This document shows positions 24,679 through 34,577 of a DNA stretch of 64,000 nucleotides, one piece after another. The first letter of the stretch is position 1. Every line of letters begins with the position of its first letter. The DNA comes from Enterococcus_D entomosocium (GTDB taxonomy: Bacteria; Bacillota; Bacilli; Lactobacillales; Enterococcaceae), in NCBI RefSeq assembly GCF_030441895.1, contig NZ_JARJAS010000010.1, one strand, 5' to 3'. Made by a program: the position numbers and the translations under genes. Under the pieces are notes generated by a model, which was not told where the DNA came from, did no database searches, and worked only from the letters and a program-made list of their open reading frames with translations.

Positions 24679-26550
24679 ATGAATTACAAAGAGTTAGCAA
24701 AAACGATCATCACCAATGTTGGTGGGGAAGAAAATATCCAAAGCTTGACCCATTGTGCGACACGCTTGCGCTTCAACTTGAAAGATGATAGCAAACCCCA
24801 AGAAAGTACTTTAAAACATACACCAGGGATCATGGGTGTGGTCAATAAAGGTGGGCAATACCAAGTAATCATCGGCAGTGATGTTGGCAATGTTTACAAC
24901 GAAATCACTGCCCAAACCAATTTGACTAGTGACCAAGAAACAGTAGAAGACGATCGCGGACGTGTTGCGAAAGTCATCGATACGATCACCGGGATCTTCA
25001 CTCCAATATTACCAGCCATCACGGCAGCTGGGATGCTAAAAGCGGTTCTTTCATTGCTAGTGGTCTTCAATGTCTTGACGGCAGAGAGTCAAAGTTACCA
25101 AATATTAAACTTTATGGCGGATGCGGCGTTCTACTTCTTGCCAATTTTGCTGGCTGCTTCTTCTGCACAAAAATTCAAAGCCAATATGTACTTAGCTATG
25201 ATGGTAGGGGGGATTTTACTCCATCCGAACTTTATCGCGATGGTGACAGCAGTCAATGAGGCAGGCGGCGGCATCCATTTATTCGGCTTGCCGATTTCAC
25301 CAGTGAGTTATTCATCATCGGTTATCCCAATCATCTTGAGTGTTTGGTTCATGTCTTACGTTGAACCGATCGCCGATAAAGTCTCGCCAAAAGCAATCAA
25401 ATTCTTCAGCAAACCGTTGCTAACGATCTTCGTCGTAGGGACAGTAGCATTAGTTGCTTTAGGCCCTCTAGGCTACATGATCAGTGAAGCGATCTCTACA
25501 GGGATCCAAGCCTTAGAAACGGTTAGCCCATGGATCGTTCCATTACTGATTGGTGCCTTCACGCCATTGTTCGTGGCAACTGGTACCCACTATGGATTGG
25601 TTCCTATCGGTATCAACAACCGGATGACCACAGGTTATGACACAGTGATCTACCCTGGCATGCTGGCTTCAAACGTCAGTCAGGGAGCTGCAGCTATCGG
25701 CGTTGGTTTTAAATCAAAAGATTCTACGATCAAACAATTGGCATTTTCTGCTGGTCTGACTGGGCTATTCGGCATTACTGAACCGGCGTTGTATGGGGTC
25801 AATTTGCGGTTTAAAACACCCTTGTATGCAGCAATGATCGGTGGCGGATTTGGTGGTCTATTTATGGGGATCATGCGTGTCCGCAATTTCTCAGGCGGAT
25901 CACCAGGCCTGTTGACTTTGCCAAGCTATATCGGCGATGACACCTTACGTCATTTGACCAATGCTTGTATCGGTGCGGCAATCAGTATCGTGGTCACATT
26001 TATTGCGACATTATTCTTATACAAAGACCCTGTCACAGAAGAAGCACCTGAAGCAACACCAGCAGACAAAGAGCAAGAACCAACCCATCAAATCAGCGGT
26101 GCGGAGATCAAAGCACCTTTAAAAGGGGAACTAAAAAGCCTGCAAGCAGTCAATGACGGCATGTTTTCGGAAGAGATTCTTGGCCAAGGGGTAGCGATTG
26201 AGCCAACCGTCGGAGAAGTGCTAGCTCCAGTAAACGGGACTGTCACAGCAGTCTTTGATTCAAAACATGCTATTGGCTTGACCAGTGAGGAAGGCATTGA
26301 ACTATTGATCCACGTGGGGATCGATACAGTGCAATTAAATGGTGAAGGCTATGCCTATCAAGTAGAAAAAGGGCAAAAAGTGACAGTCGGGGATCCATTG
26401 ATTACGTTTGATATTGAATTTATTAAAGAAAAAGGCTATCCAGTAATCACGCCGATCGTTATCACAAACAGTACTGAAGTGGGGGACATTTTGACGGCTA
26501 ACAGTGGCCCGATTACGTTTGGCGATCAAATCATCAAAGTGATCGGCTAA
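24679..26550 (+). CDS. bglP: PTS beta-glucoside-specific EIIBCA component
   Basis: 623 residues in order EIIB (1-~90, phospho-Cys26 in SLTHCATRLRF), EIIC (~100-455, about ten helices, ITEPALYGVNLRFKTP hallmark) and EIIA of the glucose type (~475-623; active His in LLIHVGIDTV). AGGAGG precedes the ATG at 24679; an earlier in-frame ATG at 24634 lacks a site. It imports and phosphorylates aryl- or oligo-beta-glucosides and also phosphorylates LicT when substrate is absent. Confidence 0.94.
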   Translation: MNYKELAKTIITNVGGEENIQSLTHCATRLRFNLKDDSKPQESTLKHTPGIMGVVNKGGQYQVIIGSDVGNVYNEITAQTNLTSDQETVEDDRGRVAKVIDTITGIFTPILPAITAAGMLKAVLSLLVVFNVLTAESQSYQILNFMADAAFYFLPILLAASSAQKFKANMYLAMMVGGILLHPNFIAMVTAVNEAGGGIHLFGLPISPVSYSSSVIPIILSVWFMSYVEPIADKVSPKAIKFFSKPLLTIFVVGTVALVALGPLGYMISEAISTGIQALETVSPWIVPLLIGAFTPLFVATGTHYGLVPIGINNRMTTGYDTVIYPGMLASNVSQGAAAIGVGFKSKDSTIKQLAFSAGLTGLFGITEPALYGVNLRFKTPLYAAMIGGGFGGLFMGIMRVRNFSGGSPGLLTLPSYIGDDTLRHLTNACIGAAISIVVTFIATLFLYKDPVTEEAPEATPADKEQEPTHQISGAEIKAPLKGELKSLQAVNDGMFSEEILGQGVAIEPTVGEVLAPVNGTVTAVFDSKHAIGLTSEEGIELLIHVGIDTVQLNGEGYAYQVEKGQKVTVGDPLITFDIEFIKEKGYPVITPIVITNSTEVGDILTANSGPITFGDQIIKVIG

Positions 26551-26566
26551 AAAAGGAGAATAAGAC

Positions 26567-27994
26567 ATGGGATTTCCAGAAAACTTTTTATGGGGCGGTG
26601 CAACAGCCGCCAATCAATGTGAAGGCGGGTTTGATCAAGGCGGGCGTGGGCTTGCCAATGTCGATGTAATTCCGACTGGCAAGGACCGCCGAGCAGTTAT
26701 TACCGGCAAGCGTGAGATGCTTGCTTTTGAAGAAGGGTATTTCTATCCAGCCAAAGAAGCGATCGATATGTACCATCATTTCAAAGAAGATATCGCCTTG
26801 TTTGCGGAGATGGGCTTTAAAACCTATCGTTTATCGATTGCTTGGTCAAGAATTTTTCCGAAGGGGGATGAAGAAACCCCTAATGAAGAAGGCTTGCGCT
26901 TTTATGAAGAACTTTTTTTAGAGTGCCGTAAATACCAAATCGAACCCTTGGTGACGATCACTCATTTTGACTGTCCGATCCATTTGATCAAAGAATATGG
27001 CGGTTGGCGCAACCGTAAGATGATCACCTTTTATGAAAACCTTTGTCGAGCGATCTTCACTCGATACAAAGGATTGGTGAAGTACTGGCTGACCTTTAAC
27101 GAAATTAATATGATTTTGCATGCCCCATTTCTCGGTGCTGGGCTGACCTTTGCTGAAGGCGAAAATGAAGAACAAATTAAATACCAAGCTGCTCATCATG
27201 AATTAGTCGCAAGTGCGTTGGCAACAAAAATCGCCCACGAGATCGATCCAGAAAATAAAGTTGGCTGTATGCTGGCTGCGGCTAGTTATTATCCTTACAG
27301 CTGCAATCCGAAAGATGTCTGGGAAAGCAAAAAAAGCGATCGCGGCAACTATTTCTTTATCGATGTGCAATCGCGAGGAGAATATCCAAATTATGGTTTG
27401 AAGATGCTAGCTGATAAAGGAATCACTTTGGAACGAACCGCCGAAGATGCGGCTTTATTAAAAGCCCATACCGTCGATTTTATTTCCTTTTCATACTATG
27501 CCTCTCGGGTTGCTGCTTCAGAAGATTCCGGTGTTGAGAAAACGGAAGGCAACTTGTTCCCGACCATTAAAAACCCGTATTTAGAAGCGTCAGAATGGGG
27601 CTGGCAGATTGATCCGCTTGGTTTGCGAATCACGATGAATGATCTCTATGATCGTTACCAAAAGCCGCTTTTCATCGTCGAAAACGGTCTAGGAGCGGTG
27701 GATACGCCAAACGAAGATGGAAAAATCAATGATGTGTATCGCATCGACTATCTACGTGCGCATATCGCTGCGATGAAAGAAGCGATTGACCAAGACGGTG
27801 TGGAGCTGTTGGGCTATACTTCATGGGGCTGTATCGATTTGGTTTCTGCAGGAACCGGAGAAATGAAGAAACGCTATGGCTATATCTATGTCGATCGCGA
27901 CAATGAAGGCAATGGCACATTAGCCCGCAGCAAAAAGCAATCCTTTTATTGGTACAAAAAAGTGATTGCCTCAAATGGGGAAGACTTGGCTTAA
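26567..27994 (+). CDS. bglA: 6-phospho-beta-glucosidase, GH1
   Basis: 475 residues of family GH1. The acid/base Glu179 is in LTFNEIN and the nucleophile Glu372 in FIVENGLG. The amino terminus FPENFLWGGATAANQCEGG is the family signature 2. The enzyme splits the 6-phospho-beta-glucosides delivered by BglP. AAAAGGAG precedes the ATG, 16 bp after bglP. A strong terminator follows. Confidence 0.94.
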   Translation: MGFPENFLWGGATAANQCEGGFDQGGRGLANVDVIPTGKDRRAVITGKREMLAFEEGYFYPAKEAIDMYHHFKEDIALFAEMGFKTYRLSIAWSRIFPKGDEETPNEEGLRFYEELFLECRKYQIEPLVTITHFDCPIHLIKEYGGWRNRKMITFYENLCRAIFTRYKGLVKYWLTFNEINMILHAPFLGAGLTFAEGENEEQIKYQAAHHELVASALATKIAHEIDPENKVGCMLAAASYYPYSCNPKDVWESKKSDRGNYFFIDVQSRGEYPNYGLKMLADKGITLERTAEDAALLKAHTVDFISFSYYASRVAASEDSGVEKTEGNLFPTIKNPYLEASEWGWQIDPLGLRITMNDLYDRYQKPLFIVENGLGAVDTPNEDGKINDVYRIDYLRAHIAAMKEAIDQDGVELLGYTSWGCIDLVSAGTGEMKKRYGYIYVDRDNEGNGTLARSKKQSFYWYKKVIASNGEDLA

Positions 27995-28027
27995 GCCAGT
28001 TAACTAACGATTATCATTAAGGAAAGA

Positions 28028-28085
28028 AACGCCAGCGGAACAGAACTGCTCATGGAAGCAGCCTGGTTCTGTTGGCGTTTTTCTT
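28028..28085 (+). terminator. terminator of the beta-glucoside operon
   Basis: AACGCCAGCGGAACAGAAC pairs imperfectly with GTTCTGTTGGCGTT, with an inner TGCT/AGCA stem, followed by TTTTC. It also faces the convergent histidine kinase gene. Confidence 0.88.
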
Positions 28086-28100
28086 ATTTAACGAAAGAAA

Positions 28101-29804
28101 TTATGCTGCTTCCTCCCGCTGGATCGGCAGCAGCAAGCGAACGGTGGTTCCTTCGTTGATGCGTGATTCTACAGTCAATCCATATTTCTCCCCATAGAGC
28201 AGCTTGATACGCTGATCAATATTGTCTAAGCCAATACCCGAATAGTGTTCAAAGTGGTTCGCGGAGCTGGTTGGGTGCTCTTCATTGAACCCGATGCCCG
28301 TATCGATGATCTCAATTTTCAGGCCTTCCTTACTGACACGAGAAAAAATCTGGATCAATCCTGAATCCTCTTCGGGAAAGGCATGCAGGTAGGCATTTTC
28401 GATAATCGGTTGCAAAATCATCTTCGGTACGAGAATATCTTCGCAGCTATCTTCTGAAAAAATCGTTGACTGGATGCGATTGCCGTAACGTACGTTCATT
28501 AAAACGAGGTATTCTTCCACGATCGCTAGCTCATCCTTTAAGGGGACGATCTCTTTGCGGTTAAAGGTGTGCCGCAACAATTGGACAAAACTTTCAATCG
28601 CTTGGGTGGCGGCCTCTTGCTCGTTTTGCCAGATCAAAAACTTGATAGCAGTCAAGGTGTTGTAGACAAAATGCGGTTGGATCTGCATTTGCAGTGAACG
28701 AATCTCGAACTTGCGTTTTTCAGCTTCTGTAACCATTAAATGATCGACATAAGATTCCAAGTCCTCCAGCATCAAGTTATAGGCACGCCCCAATTCTCGC
28801 GTTTCATACGTCCCGTTGATGGTGACTTTATCGCTGAAATCGCCTTGCGTGACCGCCGGCAGCTTGGCGATCAGCTGATAAATCGGTTGGGTGATGTTGC
28901 GGATGATCCAAAATGCCAGCAGACTAAAGAGTAAAATACTGACGACAGAAATCAAAAGAGCTGGCTTGATCAGATTCATATTGCGTACCAGATGCGATTC
29001 ATCCAAAACATCATAAAAAGTAAAGTGATACGAATAAAGGGGCAGCTGATTGATGCTAGTATCTCTTTTGACCGTGACGAGACGATCCTCAAACGGCATG
29101 CCTAAAAGGCTCGGATCAGAAGTGGAGAGAATTTGATTCTGCTCATTGACGATATAGATCGAGTGAAGACTGGTATCTAAGAGTTGACGATAGATCGAAG
29201 AAAAATCAGATTCCTTTAAGAAAATCAGGGCATAGCCGAAAATCGTTTCTTCTTTCATTAATTTGCGCACGTACATCAAGCCGGGGGAGTCGCTGGTGGA
29301 GGTACTTAAGCCTTGGTCCAAGAAATAATACTGACTGATGGCGTCATTGTCATTGATCTGCTGGATAAAGGCACTGGCGAGAAAATCATCCACCGATTGA
29401 TTGCGAACCGCATCGTTTTGAAAAAAAGTACCTCCGTTGACCCCTATCAACACTAAATTCGAGGGGATGTCTTGAAACAAAGAGCGGGTGTCTTTTAATT
29501 GCTCGTTTAATTCTAAAATCGTGCGCCCTTGATTCATGTCGCCTTCTAAGTAAGTTTCAACGGCTTTGCTTTCATCGACAATGTCAAAAATCCGATGGAT
29601 ATTCTCGTTCAGACGCTCATAATCTTCTTGGATTTTTTCCAGCAGTAGCTGATTGGAGCTTTGGTACGAAGCAACATAGGCATCTTTCGAGCGACCATAG
29701 ATCACGACGACGGTTAGCAGACATACACTAATGACCCCGACGACAACAAAGAGGAAGATCCGACTGAATAATTCATTTTTCTGAATCCATTGGTTGATTT
29801 TCAT
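28101..29804 (-). CDS. YesM-type sensor histidine kinase
   Basis: 567 residues from the ATG at 29804. Two membrane helices (~18-38 and ~280-300) flank a large extracellular sensor domain; a HAMP segment and the His_kinase domain follow, with the phospho-His in QIQPHFVYNTLTAIKFL. The ATPase domain shows the N box IIENAYLHAFPEEDSG and G boxes IIDTGIGF and YSGIGLDNI. The start overlaps the response regulator stop as ATGA. It most likely senses the sugar handled by the divergent ABC importer. Confidence 0.9.
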   Translation of the reverse strand: MKINQWIQKNELFSRIFLFVVVGVISVCLLTVVVIYGRSKDAYVASYQSSNQLLLEKIQEDYERLNENIHRIFDIVDESKAVETYLEGDMNQGRTILELNEQLKDTRSLFQDIPSNLVLIGVNGGTFFQNDAVRNQSVDDFLASAFIQQINDNDAISQYYFLDQGLSTSTSDSPGLMYVRKLMKEETIFGYALIFLKESDFSSIYRQLLDTSLHSIYIVNEQNQILSTSDPSLLGMPFEDRLVTVKRDTSINQLPLYSYHFTFYDVLDESHLVRNMNLIKPALLISVVSILLFSLLAFWIIRNITQPIYQLIAKLPAVTQGDFSDKVTINGTYETRELGRAYNLMLEDLESYVDHLMVTEAEKRKFEIRSLQMQIQPHFVYNTLTAIKFLIWQNEQEAATQAIESFVQLLRHTFNRKEIVPLKDELAIVEEYLVLMNVRYGNRIQSTIFSEDSCEDILVPKMILQPIIENAYLHAFPEEDSGLIQIFSRVSKEGLKIEIIDTGIGFNEEHPTSSANHFEHYSGIGLDNIDQRIKLLYGEKYGLTVESRINEGTTVRLLLPIQREEAA

Positions 29805-31324
29805 AATTGATTCAACCGCCGATACTTCGATGGAGTGACCTGACATTCTTTCTTAAAGATACGAGAAAAATAGCTGATATCCGAATACCCGACCGCTTCA
29901 CTGATTTCAGATAGATTCAGATCAGATTGTGTCAGCAGTTCTTTGGCTTTATCCAAACGGGTTTTCTTAACGTACTCAGAAAAGCTCATTTTCAGTTTTG
30001 CAGAAAGAAAAGCCGAAAGATAGGTGTAACTAAAATGAAAGGTTTCAGCCAGTTCAGACAAAGACAGACTTTTGGTGTAGTTGTCTTGAATAAAGCGCTG
30101 GATCGCAACGAGTAGATCATCTTCATCCAGCGGTGATAAGGTCGTCAGCTGTTGACGAATATCATCGATGGTCGCCAACAATAAATCAGAAAAATCTTCC
30201 AAATACTGCACGTGACCGATAGCATGCAAAAATTCAGCTTTTAAGCGGCTAAAGCGGGGAGCAGTGGGAAATTCTTCTTCCAAGCGGGAGAGTAACGTGT
30301 AAAAAATACTGCTGGCCTGCTGTTTTAAAAATGTCGGATCGACATTGGATAAAATCATGTCATTAAAATATTCCTCGATTCTGGTGATTCCTAGCAAAAA
30401 GTTGTTGTCTAACAAAGCCCGTAAGAACTTCTTAGTATCAAAGCGATCACTTTCGATGTACAAAAAGAGTTCGTGTTCTTGCACCAACCGTTGGCGTTTA
30501 TAAAAAAACGATTGTCCTTGGCTTTTGGCTTTAAGGGTCACAAAATGATCCCGTAACTGCTCAATCTTTCGAAAGGGCACACTGAAAGTAAAGAAGGCAT
30601 CTGGCTCGGTAAAACGCAATTGCTCCAACGTTTCTTTCAAGGAGGAATAAACATCCGTTCCTTCTGGATAACTGATCACTAAGCCGGCATCTTTATTACT
30701 GGTTTGAAAAAAGAGCGTCTTTACCTGCGGTTGTGATTGAGTAAATTCTGTCAACGCATGTAGCAGCTGATTATTGGCACGAAAGCCGCTAAAATTGGTG
30801 GTCAAAATTTGGGCTTGCTGTTGCGGCTGACCCAATGCAAGGTAGTCCGCCAAAGGAGCCAACGGTTCTTCATACCCTGCTAAATAGCGATTCAACGATT
30901 CTTGCAGCTGCGTCTCCTCAGTCACGGAGCCTTTTGTATGTGACAGCTTTTGTGTGATGTTGTGCAGCGTCTTCAACAAGAGTGTCGGTGTCAGTGTCGG
31001 TTTTAAAAGATAATCTACGGCACCATTTCTAAAAGATTGACTGACATATTGGAAATCATCGTAGCTGCTCAAGACCAAAAAATGGACTTCTGGATATTGT
31101 TGTTGAATGATCGTTGTGAGTTGAAGGCCGTCCATTTGTGGCATTTTCAAATCCGTAATCACGATGTCGGGATTTAGCTCATGGATCAGCGCCAATGCTT
31201 CTTGCCCGTTCGCTGCATCGCCTAAGAGACGGAACCCTTCTTGCTCCCAACGTATCATATGTTTCAATCCATCTCGGATCGTTGCCTCATCATCAACGAC
31301 TAAGACCGTGCGTAAAATAGTCAT
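29801..31324 (-). CDS. YesN-type AraC-family response regulator
   Basis: 507 residues from the ATG at 31324, which has GGGGGG 7 bp upstream. The receiver domain (1-~120) has DD at 11-12, phospho-Asp58 in IVITDLKMPQMDG and the Lys in YLLKPT. A ~270-residue middle region without a recognised fold follows, then an AraC double helix-turn-helix (~410-507, YLSAFLSAKLKMSFSEYVK and VGYSDISYFSRIFKKE). It should activate the divergent sugar ABC/alpha-galactosidase operon. Confidence 0.92.
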   Translation of the reverse strand: MTILRTVLVVDDEATIRDGLKHMIRWEQEGFRLLGDAANGQEALALIHELNPDIVITDLKMPQMDGLQLTTIIQQQYPEVHFLVLSSYDDFQYVSQSFRNGAVDYLLKPTLTPTLLLKTLHNITQKLSHTKGSVTEETQLQESLNRYLAGYEEPLAPLADYLALGQPQQQAQILTTNFSGFRANNQLLHALTEFTQSQPQVKTLFFQTSNKDAGLVISYPEGTDVYSSLKETLEQLRFTEPDAFFTFSVPFRKIEQLRDHFVTLKAKSQGQSFFYKRQRLVQEHELFLYIESDRFDTKKFLRALLDNNFLLGITRIEEYFNDMILSNVDPTFLKQQASSIFYTLLSRLEEEFPTAPRFSRLKAEFLHAIGHVQYLEDFSDLLLATIDDIRQQLTTLSPLDEDDLLVAIQRFIQDNYTKSLSLSELAETFHFSYTYLSAFLSAKLKMSFSEYVKKTRLDKAKELLTQSDLNLSEISEAVGYSDISYFSRIFKKECQVTPSKYRRLNQL

Positions 31325-31429
31325 GGTATCCCCCCTATATCTCTTCTTTATTATAAACGCTTTCAAAAAAGAAAGGTATTGTAACTTTTTTCTATTTTTG
31401 GACAAATTTAGTAAGCTCTTTCATATTCA

Positions 31430-31459
31430 TTGAATACGGTTACAAAATCAGTGTATAGT
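31430..31459 (+). promoter_or_regulatory. sugar-ABC promoter with overlapping cre site
   Basis: TTGAAT (31430-31435), 18 bp, TATAGT (31454-31459). TGAATACGGTTACA (31431-31444) matches the CcpA cre consensus TGWNANCGNTNWCA at all but one position and overlaps the -35 box, so glucose repression is expected. Confidence 0.65.
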
Positions 31460-31492
31460 TAGCCTTGTAAATAAAAGGAAAGAGGGATAAAA

Positions 31493-32782
31493 ATGAAAAA
31501 ACTACTTGCATCGATGGTAACGGCGGCTGCAGTGCTGACTTTGGCGGCTTGCGGAAACAGCAACACAAGCTCTGGGGATTCCGGCGAGTCCTCAAACAAA
31601 GTCACGGTCTGGGCATGGGATGAGACCTTCAACATCAAGGCAGTCAATGAAGCCAAAAAAGTGTATGAAAATCAAGATGTCGATGTGGAAGTTGTGACGA
31701 TGTCGCAAGATGATATCGTCCAAAAATTAAATACTAGTCTGGCATCAGGAAATACGGACGGACTGCCAAATATCGTCTTGATCGAAGACTACCGCATCCA
31801 AGGGTACCTTTCTTCTTATCCAGATGCGTTTAGTGATCTAACGGATATCGTGAATGAGGAGGATTTCTCCAGCTATAAATTTGCGGTCAATAAAGTCGAC
31901 GATGTCATTTATGGGGTGCCATTTGACAGTGGCGTCGCAGGACTATTTTACCGCACAGATTATTTAACCGATGCAGGCTATGAGCAAGCGGATCTCGAAG
32001 ATATTACTTGGGATGATTTTATCAGTATTGCCAAAGATGTCAAAGAAAAAACGGGTCACGCTATGATGTCGTTAGACCCAAGCGATCTTGGCTTGGCACG
32101 AATCATTATGCAATCGGCAGGCGAATGGTATACCGGTGAAGATGGCTCCACTGTGACCATCAAAGACAATGAATCCTTCAAAGCCGGTCTAACTGTCTTA
32201 GCAACATTGTTGAATGAAGGCTTAGTTGAACAAGTTTCTGATTGGGATGGCGGGGTCAATGCCGTTCAATCGGGGAATGTCGCTTCTGCGCCAACTGGTG
32301 CGTGGTATTCCAGCACGATTCAAGGCGCGGAAGACCAAAGCGGCAAATGGGCGATCGCTCCAATCCCATCTATCGCTGGCGACAGCAATTCAGTCAATGC
32401 TTCCAGCATCGGCGGAGCAGGCTGGTACGTGATCAAAGGGGTTGACGGTGAAGAAAATGCCAAAGACTTTTTAGCCAATACCTTTGCTTCAAATAAAGAA
32501 TTGATGGGTACATTAGCTACCGAGATCGGTTTGGTTTCAACCATGAATGCTGCAGAAGAAACGGAAGAATATACGTCGGGGCTTGATTTCTATGGCGGTC
32601 AAAAAGTCTTCCAAGATTTCTCTCAATGGTCACAAGAAATTCCAGCCGTGAACTACGGCAATCACACCTATGCCATTGAATCTGTCTTGACTGAAAGCTT
32701 GCAACGAGTGATCAACGGCGAAGACATCGATAAAGTATTAGAAGAAGCACAATCACAAGTGGAAGCACAAATTGCAAACTAA
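31493..32782 (+). CDS. ABC sugar transporter, extracellular solute-binding lipoprotein
   Basis: 429 residues. Signal peptide with lipobox LAAC (Cys20), a short Ser/Gly/Asn linker and a family-1 solute-binding fold (VWAWDETFNIKAVNEAKKVYE, later YGVPFDSGVAGLFYRTDY). It captures an oligosaccharide outside the membrane and hands it to the two permeases downstream. With a GH36 alpha-galactosidase at the end of the operon, the ligand is probably raffinose, melibiose or another alpha-galactoside. Ribosome-binding site AAAGGAAAGAGGG. Confidence 0.9.
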   Translation: MKKLLASMVTAAAVLTLAACGNSNTSSGDSGESSNKVTVWAWDETFNIKAVNEAKKVYENQDVDVEVVTMSQDDIVQKLNTSLASGNTDGLPNIVLIEDYRIQGYLSSYPDAFSDLTDIVNEEDFSSYKFAVNKVDDVIYGVPFDSGVAGLFYRTDYLTDAGYEQADLEDITWDDFISIAKDVKEKTGHAMMSLDPSDLGLARIIMQSAGEWYTGEDGSTVTIKDNESFKAGLTVLATLLNEGLVEQVSDWDGGVNAVQSGNVASAPTGAWYSSTIQGAEDQSGKWAIAPIPSIAGDSNSVNASSIGGAGWYVIKGVDGEENAKDFLANTFASNKELMGTLATEIGLVSTMNAAEETEEYTSGLDFYGGQKVFQDFSQWSQEIPAVNYGNHTYAIESVLTESLQRVINGEDIDKVLEEAQSQVEAQIAN

Positions 32783-32795
32783 TCGAACAACTTTG

Positions 32796-32825
32796 CAGAA
32801 ACTCGTGAGCGATCGCGAGTTTCTG
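32796..32825 (+). promoter_or_regulatory. intercistronic hairpin after the binding-protein gene
   Basis: CAGAAACTCG (32796-32805) and CGAGTTTCTG (32816-32825) form a 10-bp perfect stem with no T-run. Such hairpins protect the upstream mRNA and help keep binding protein in excess over permease. Confidence 0.7.
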
Positions 32826-32843
32826 TGTTAAGGGGGAATTACA

Positions 32844-33719
32844 ATGAAAAACAAAACAAAAAATTGGTTTGCAAACGGCAATGCCTTTATTACCTTACCC
32901 GTCATTTTGATCACGATGCTGGTCTTTATCCCGATGGTCTCGGCATTGTTCACGTCATTCCAATCAGGACCACCGACAGCGATGACCTTTAACGGTCTTG
33001 GCAACTATCAGCGGATGTTGAGCGACTCAACCTTTAAAAAAGCCTTTGGCAATACGTTTTTATACTTATTAGTCCAAGTTCCGATCATGCTCTTTTTGGC
33101 GCTGATCGTATCGAACATATTGAATGACAAAAAATTGAAATTTAAAGGGCTGTTCCGCACCGCCTTGTTTTTACCATGTATCACATCTTTGGTTTCTTAT
33201 TCCTTGATCATGAAAAGTCTCTTTTCGGCAAACGGGTTAGTCAATAACTTTTTGACGCAGCTACATCTGATCGATGCGCCGATCCAATGGTTGACAGATT
33301 CTTTTTGGGCAAAAGTACTGATTATTTTTGCCATCACGTGGCGTTGGACCGGCTACAATATGATCTTTTTCATCTCAGGCATGCAGAATATCGATCCAAG
33401 TATTTATGAAGCGGCAGAGATCGATGGCGCTTCAAAATGGGATCAATTCTTCAAAATCACGATTCCCAACTTGCGTCCAATCATCCTATTTACCACGATC
33501 ACTTCAACGATCGGTACGCTGCAATTATTCGATGAAGTTCAAAATATTACTGGCGGTGGACCAGCCAATGCTACGACGACCTTGTCACAATACATCTACA
33601 ATTTAAGTTACAAATTCACGCCAAACTTTGGGTATGCCGCTGCGGTCTCCTTTGTCATTGTGATCGCGATCGTGATTTTATCGATCATCCAAACGAAAAT
33701 AGGAGGAAAAGAAAATTGA
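32844..33719 (+). CDS. ABC sugar transporter permease (MalF/UgpA type)
   Basis: 291 residues with six predicted helices. The cytoplasmic EAA loop is YEAAEIDGASKWDQFFKITIPNLRP, which docks the ATPase. GGGGGAATTAC precedes the ATG. The stop codon overlaps the TTG start of the second permease. No ATP-binding subunit is encoded here, so a shared MsmK/MalK-type ATPase from elsewhere must energise it. Confidence 0.92.
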   Translation: MKNKTKNWFANGNAFITLPVILITMLVFIPMVSALFTSFQSGPPTAMTFNGLGNYQRMLSDSTFKKAFGNTFLYLLVQVPIMLFLALIVSNILNDKKLKFKGLFRTALFLPCITSLVSYSLIMKSLFSANGLVNNFLTQLHLIDAPIQWLTDSFWAKVLIIFAITWRWTGYNMIFFISGMQNIDPSIYEAAEIDGASKWDQFFKITIPNLRPIILFTTITSTIGTLQLFDEVQNITGGGPANATTTLSQYIYNLSYKFTPNFGYAAAVSFVIVIAIVILSIIQTKIGGKEN

Positions 33720-34537
33720 AAACAATCTCACTCACTTTAAAATACGTCTTTCTGGCGATTTTGGCTTTCATCTCTATTTTTCCATTTGTTTGGATGATTC
33801 TAGGGATGACCAATCAAACCTTTGATATCGTTGCCGGGAAAATCATGATTGGGGATCAATTGGTGATCAACTTCCAAAATCTTTTTTCTTCCGATTTGAA
33901 TTTTACTCGGGCATTAGGCAATTCCGCAGTGATTGCCGTGATTACGACCGTCTTTGCGCTGTTGTTCTCCTCCATGGCAGGGTATGGCTTTGAGATTTAT
34001 CGAACGAAAACCAAAGACCGCATCTTTAATATTCTACTGCTGTCGATGATGGTGCCTTTTGCCGCGCTAATGATCCCGCTCTATCGGATGTTCAGCAAGC
34101 TTAGCGGCACACCGATCGGGATCAATACCTTCGCTGTCGTGATTTTGCCCTCGGTCTGTACCGCCTTTTTGATTTTCTTTTTCCGCCAAAACATCAAGGC
34201 ATTCCCTAGAGAATTAGTCGAAGCTGCTCGGATCGATGGCTTGAATGAACTGAGTATTTTCTTTAGAGTCTACATGCCTACGGCTAAAAATACTTACGCA
34301 GCTGCCGCGATCATTACGTTTATGGGCAGCTGGAACAATTATTTGTGGCCATTAGTTGCCTTGCAATCACCAGACAAACGGACCGTTCCACTGGTTCTTT
34401 CGGCTATGGGTGCTTCTTATACACCTGATTATGGCATGATGATGTGCGGCATTGTGATCGCCACACTGCCAACGGCCATCATTTTCTTCGTTTTACAAAA
34501 ACAATTCGTCCAAGGGATGCTGGGATCCGTGAAATAA
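33716..34537 (+). CDS. ABC sugar transporter permease (MalG/UgpE type)
   Basis: 273 residues, six helices, EAA loop VEAARIDGLNELSIFFRVYMP. The start is TTG at 33716 with AGGAGG 9 bp upstream, overlapping the previous stop by 4 bp. It forms the heterodimeric channel with the preceding permease. Confidence 0.92.
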   Translation: MKTISLTLKYVFLAILAFISIFPFVWMILGMTNQTFDIVAGKIMIGDQLVINFQNLFSSDLNFTRALGNSAVIAVITTVFALLFSSMAGYGFEIYRTKTKDRIFNILLLSMMVPFAALMIPLYRMFSKLSGTPIGINTFAVVILPSVCTAFLIFFFRQNIKAFPRELVEAARIDGLNELSIFFRVYMPTAKNTYAAAAIITFMGSWNNYLWPLVALQSPDKRTVPLVLSAMGASYTPDYGMMMCGIVIATLPTAIIFFVLQKQFVQGMLGSVK

Positions 34538-34577
34538 GCGGGGCATCAGCGAACAATTATAAAGTAGAGGGTACGAT

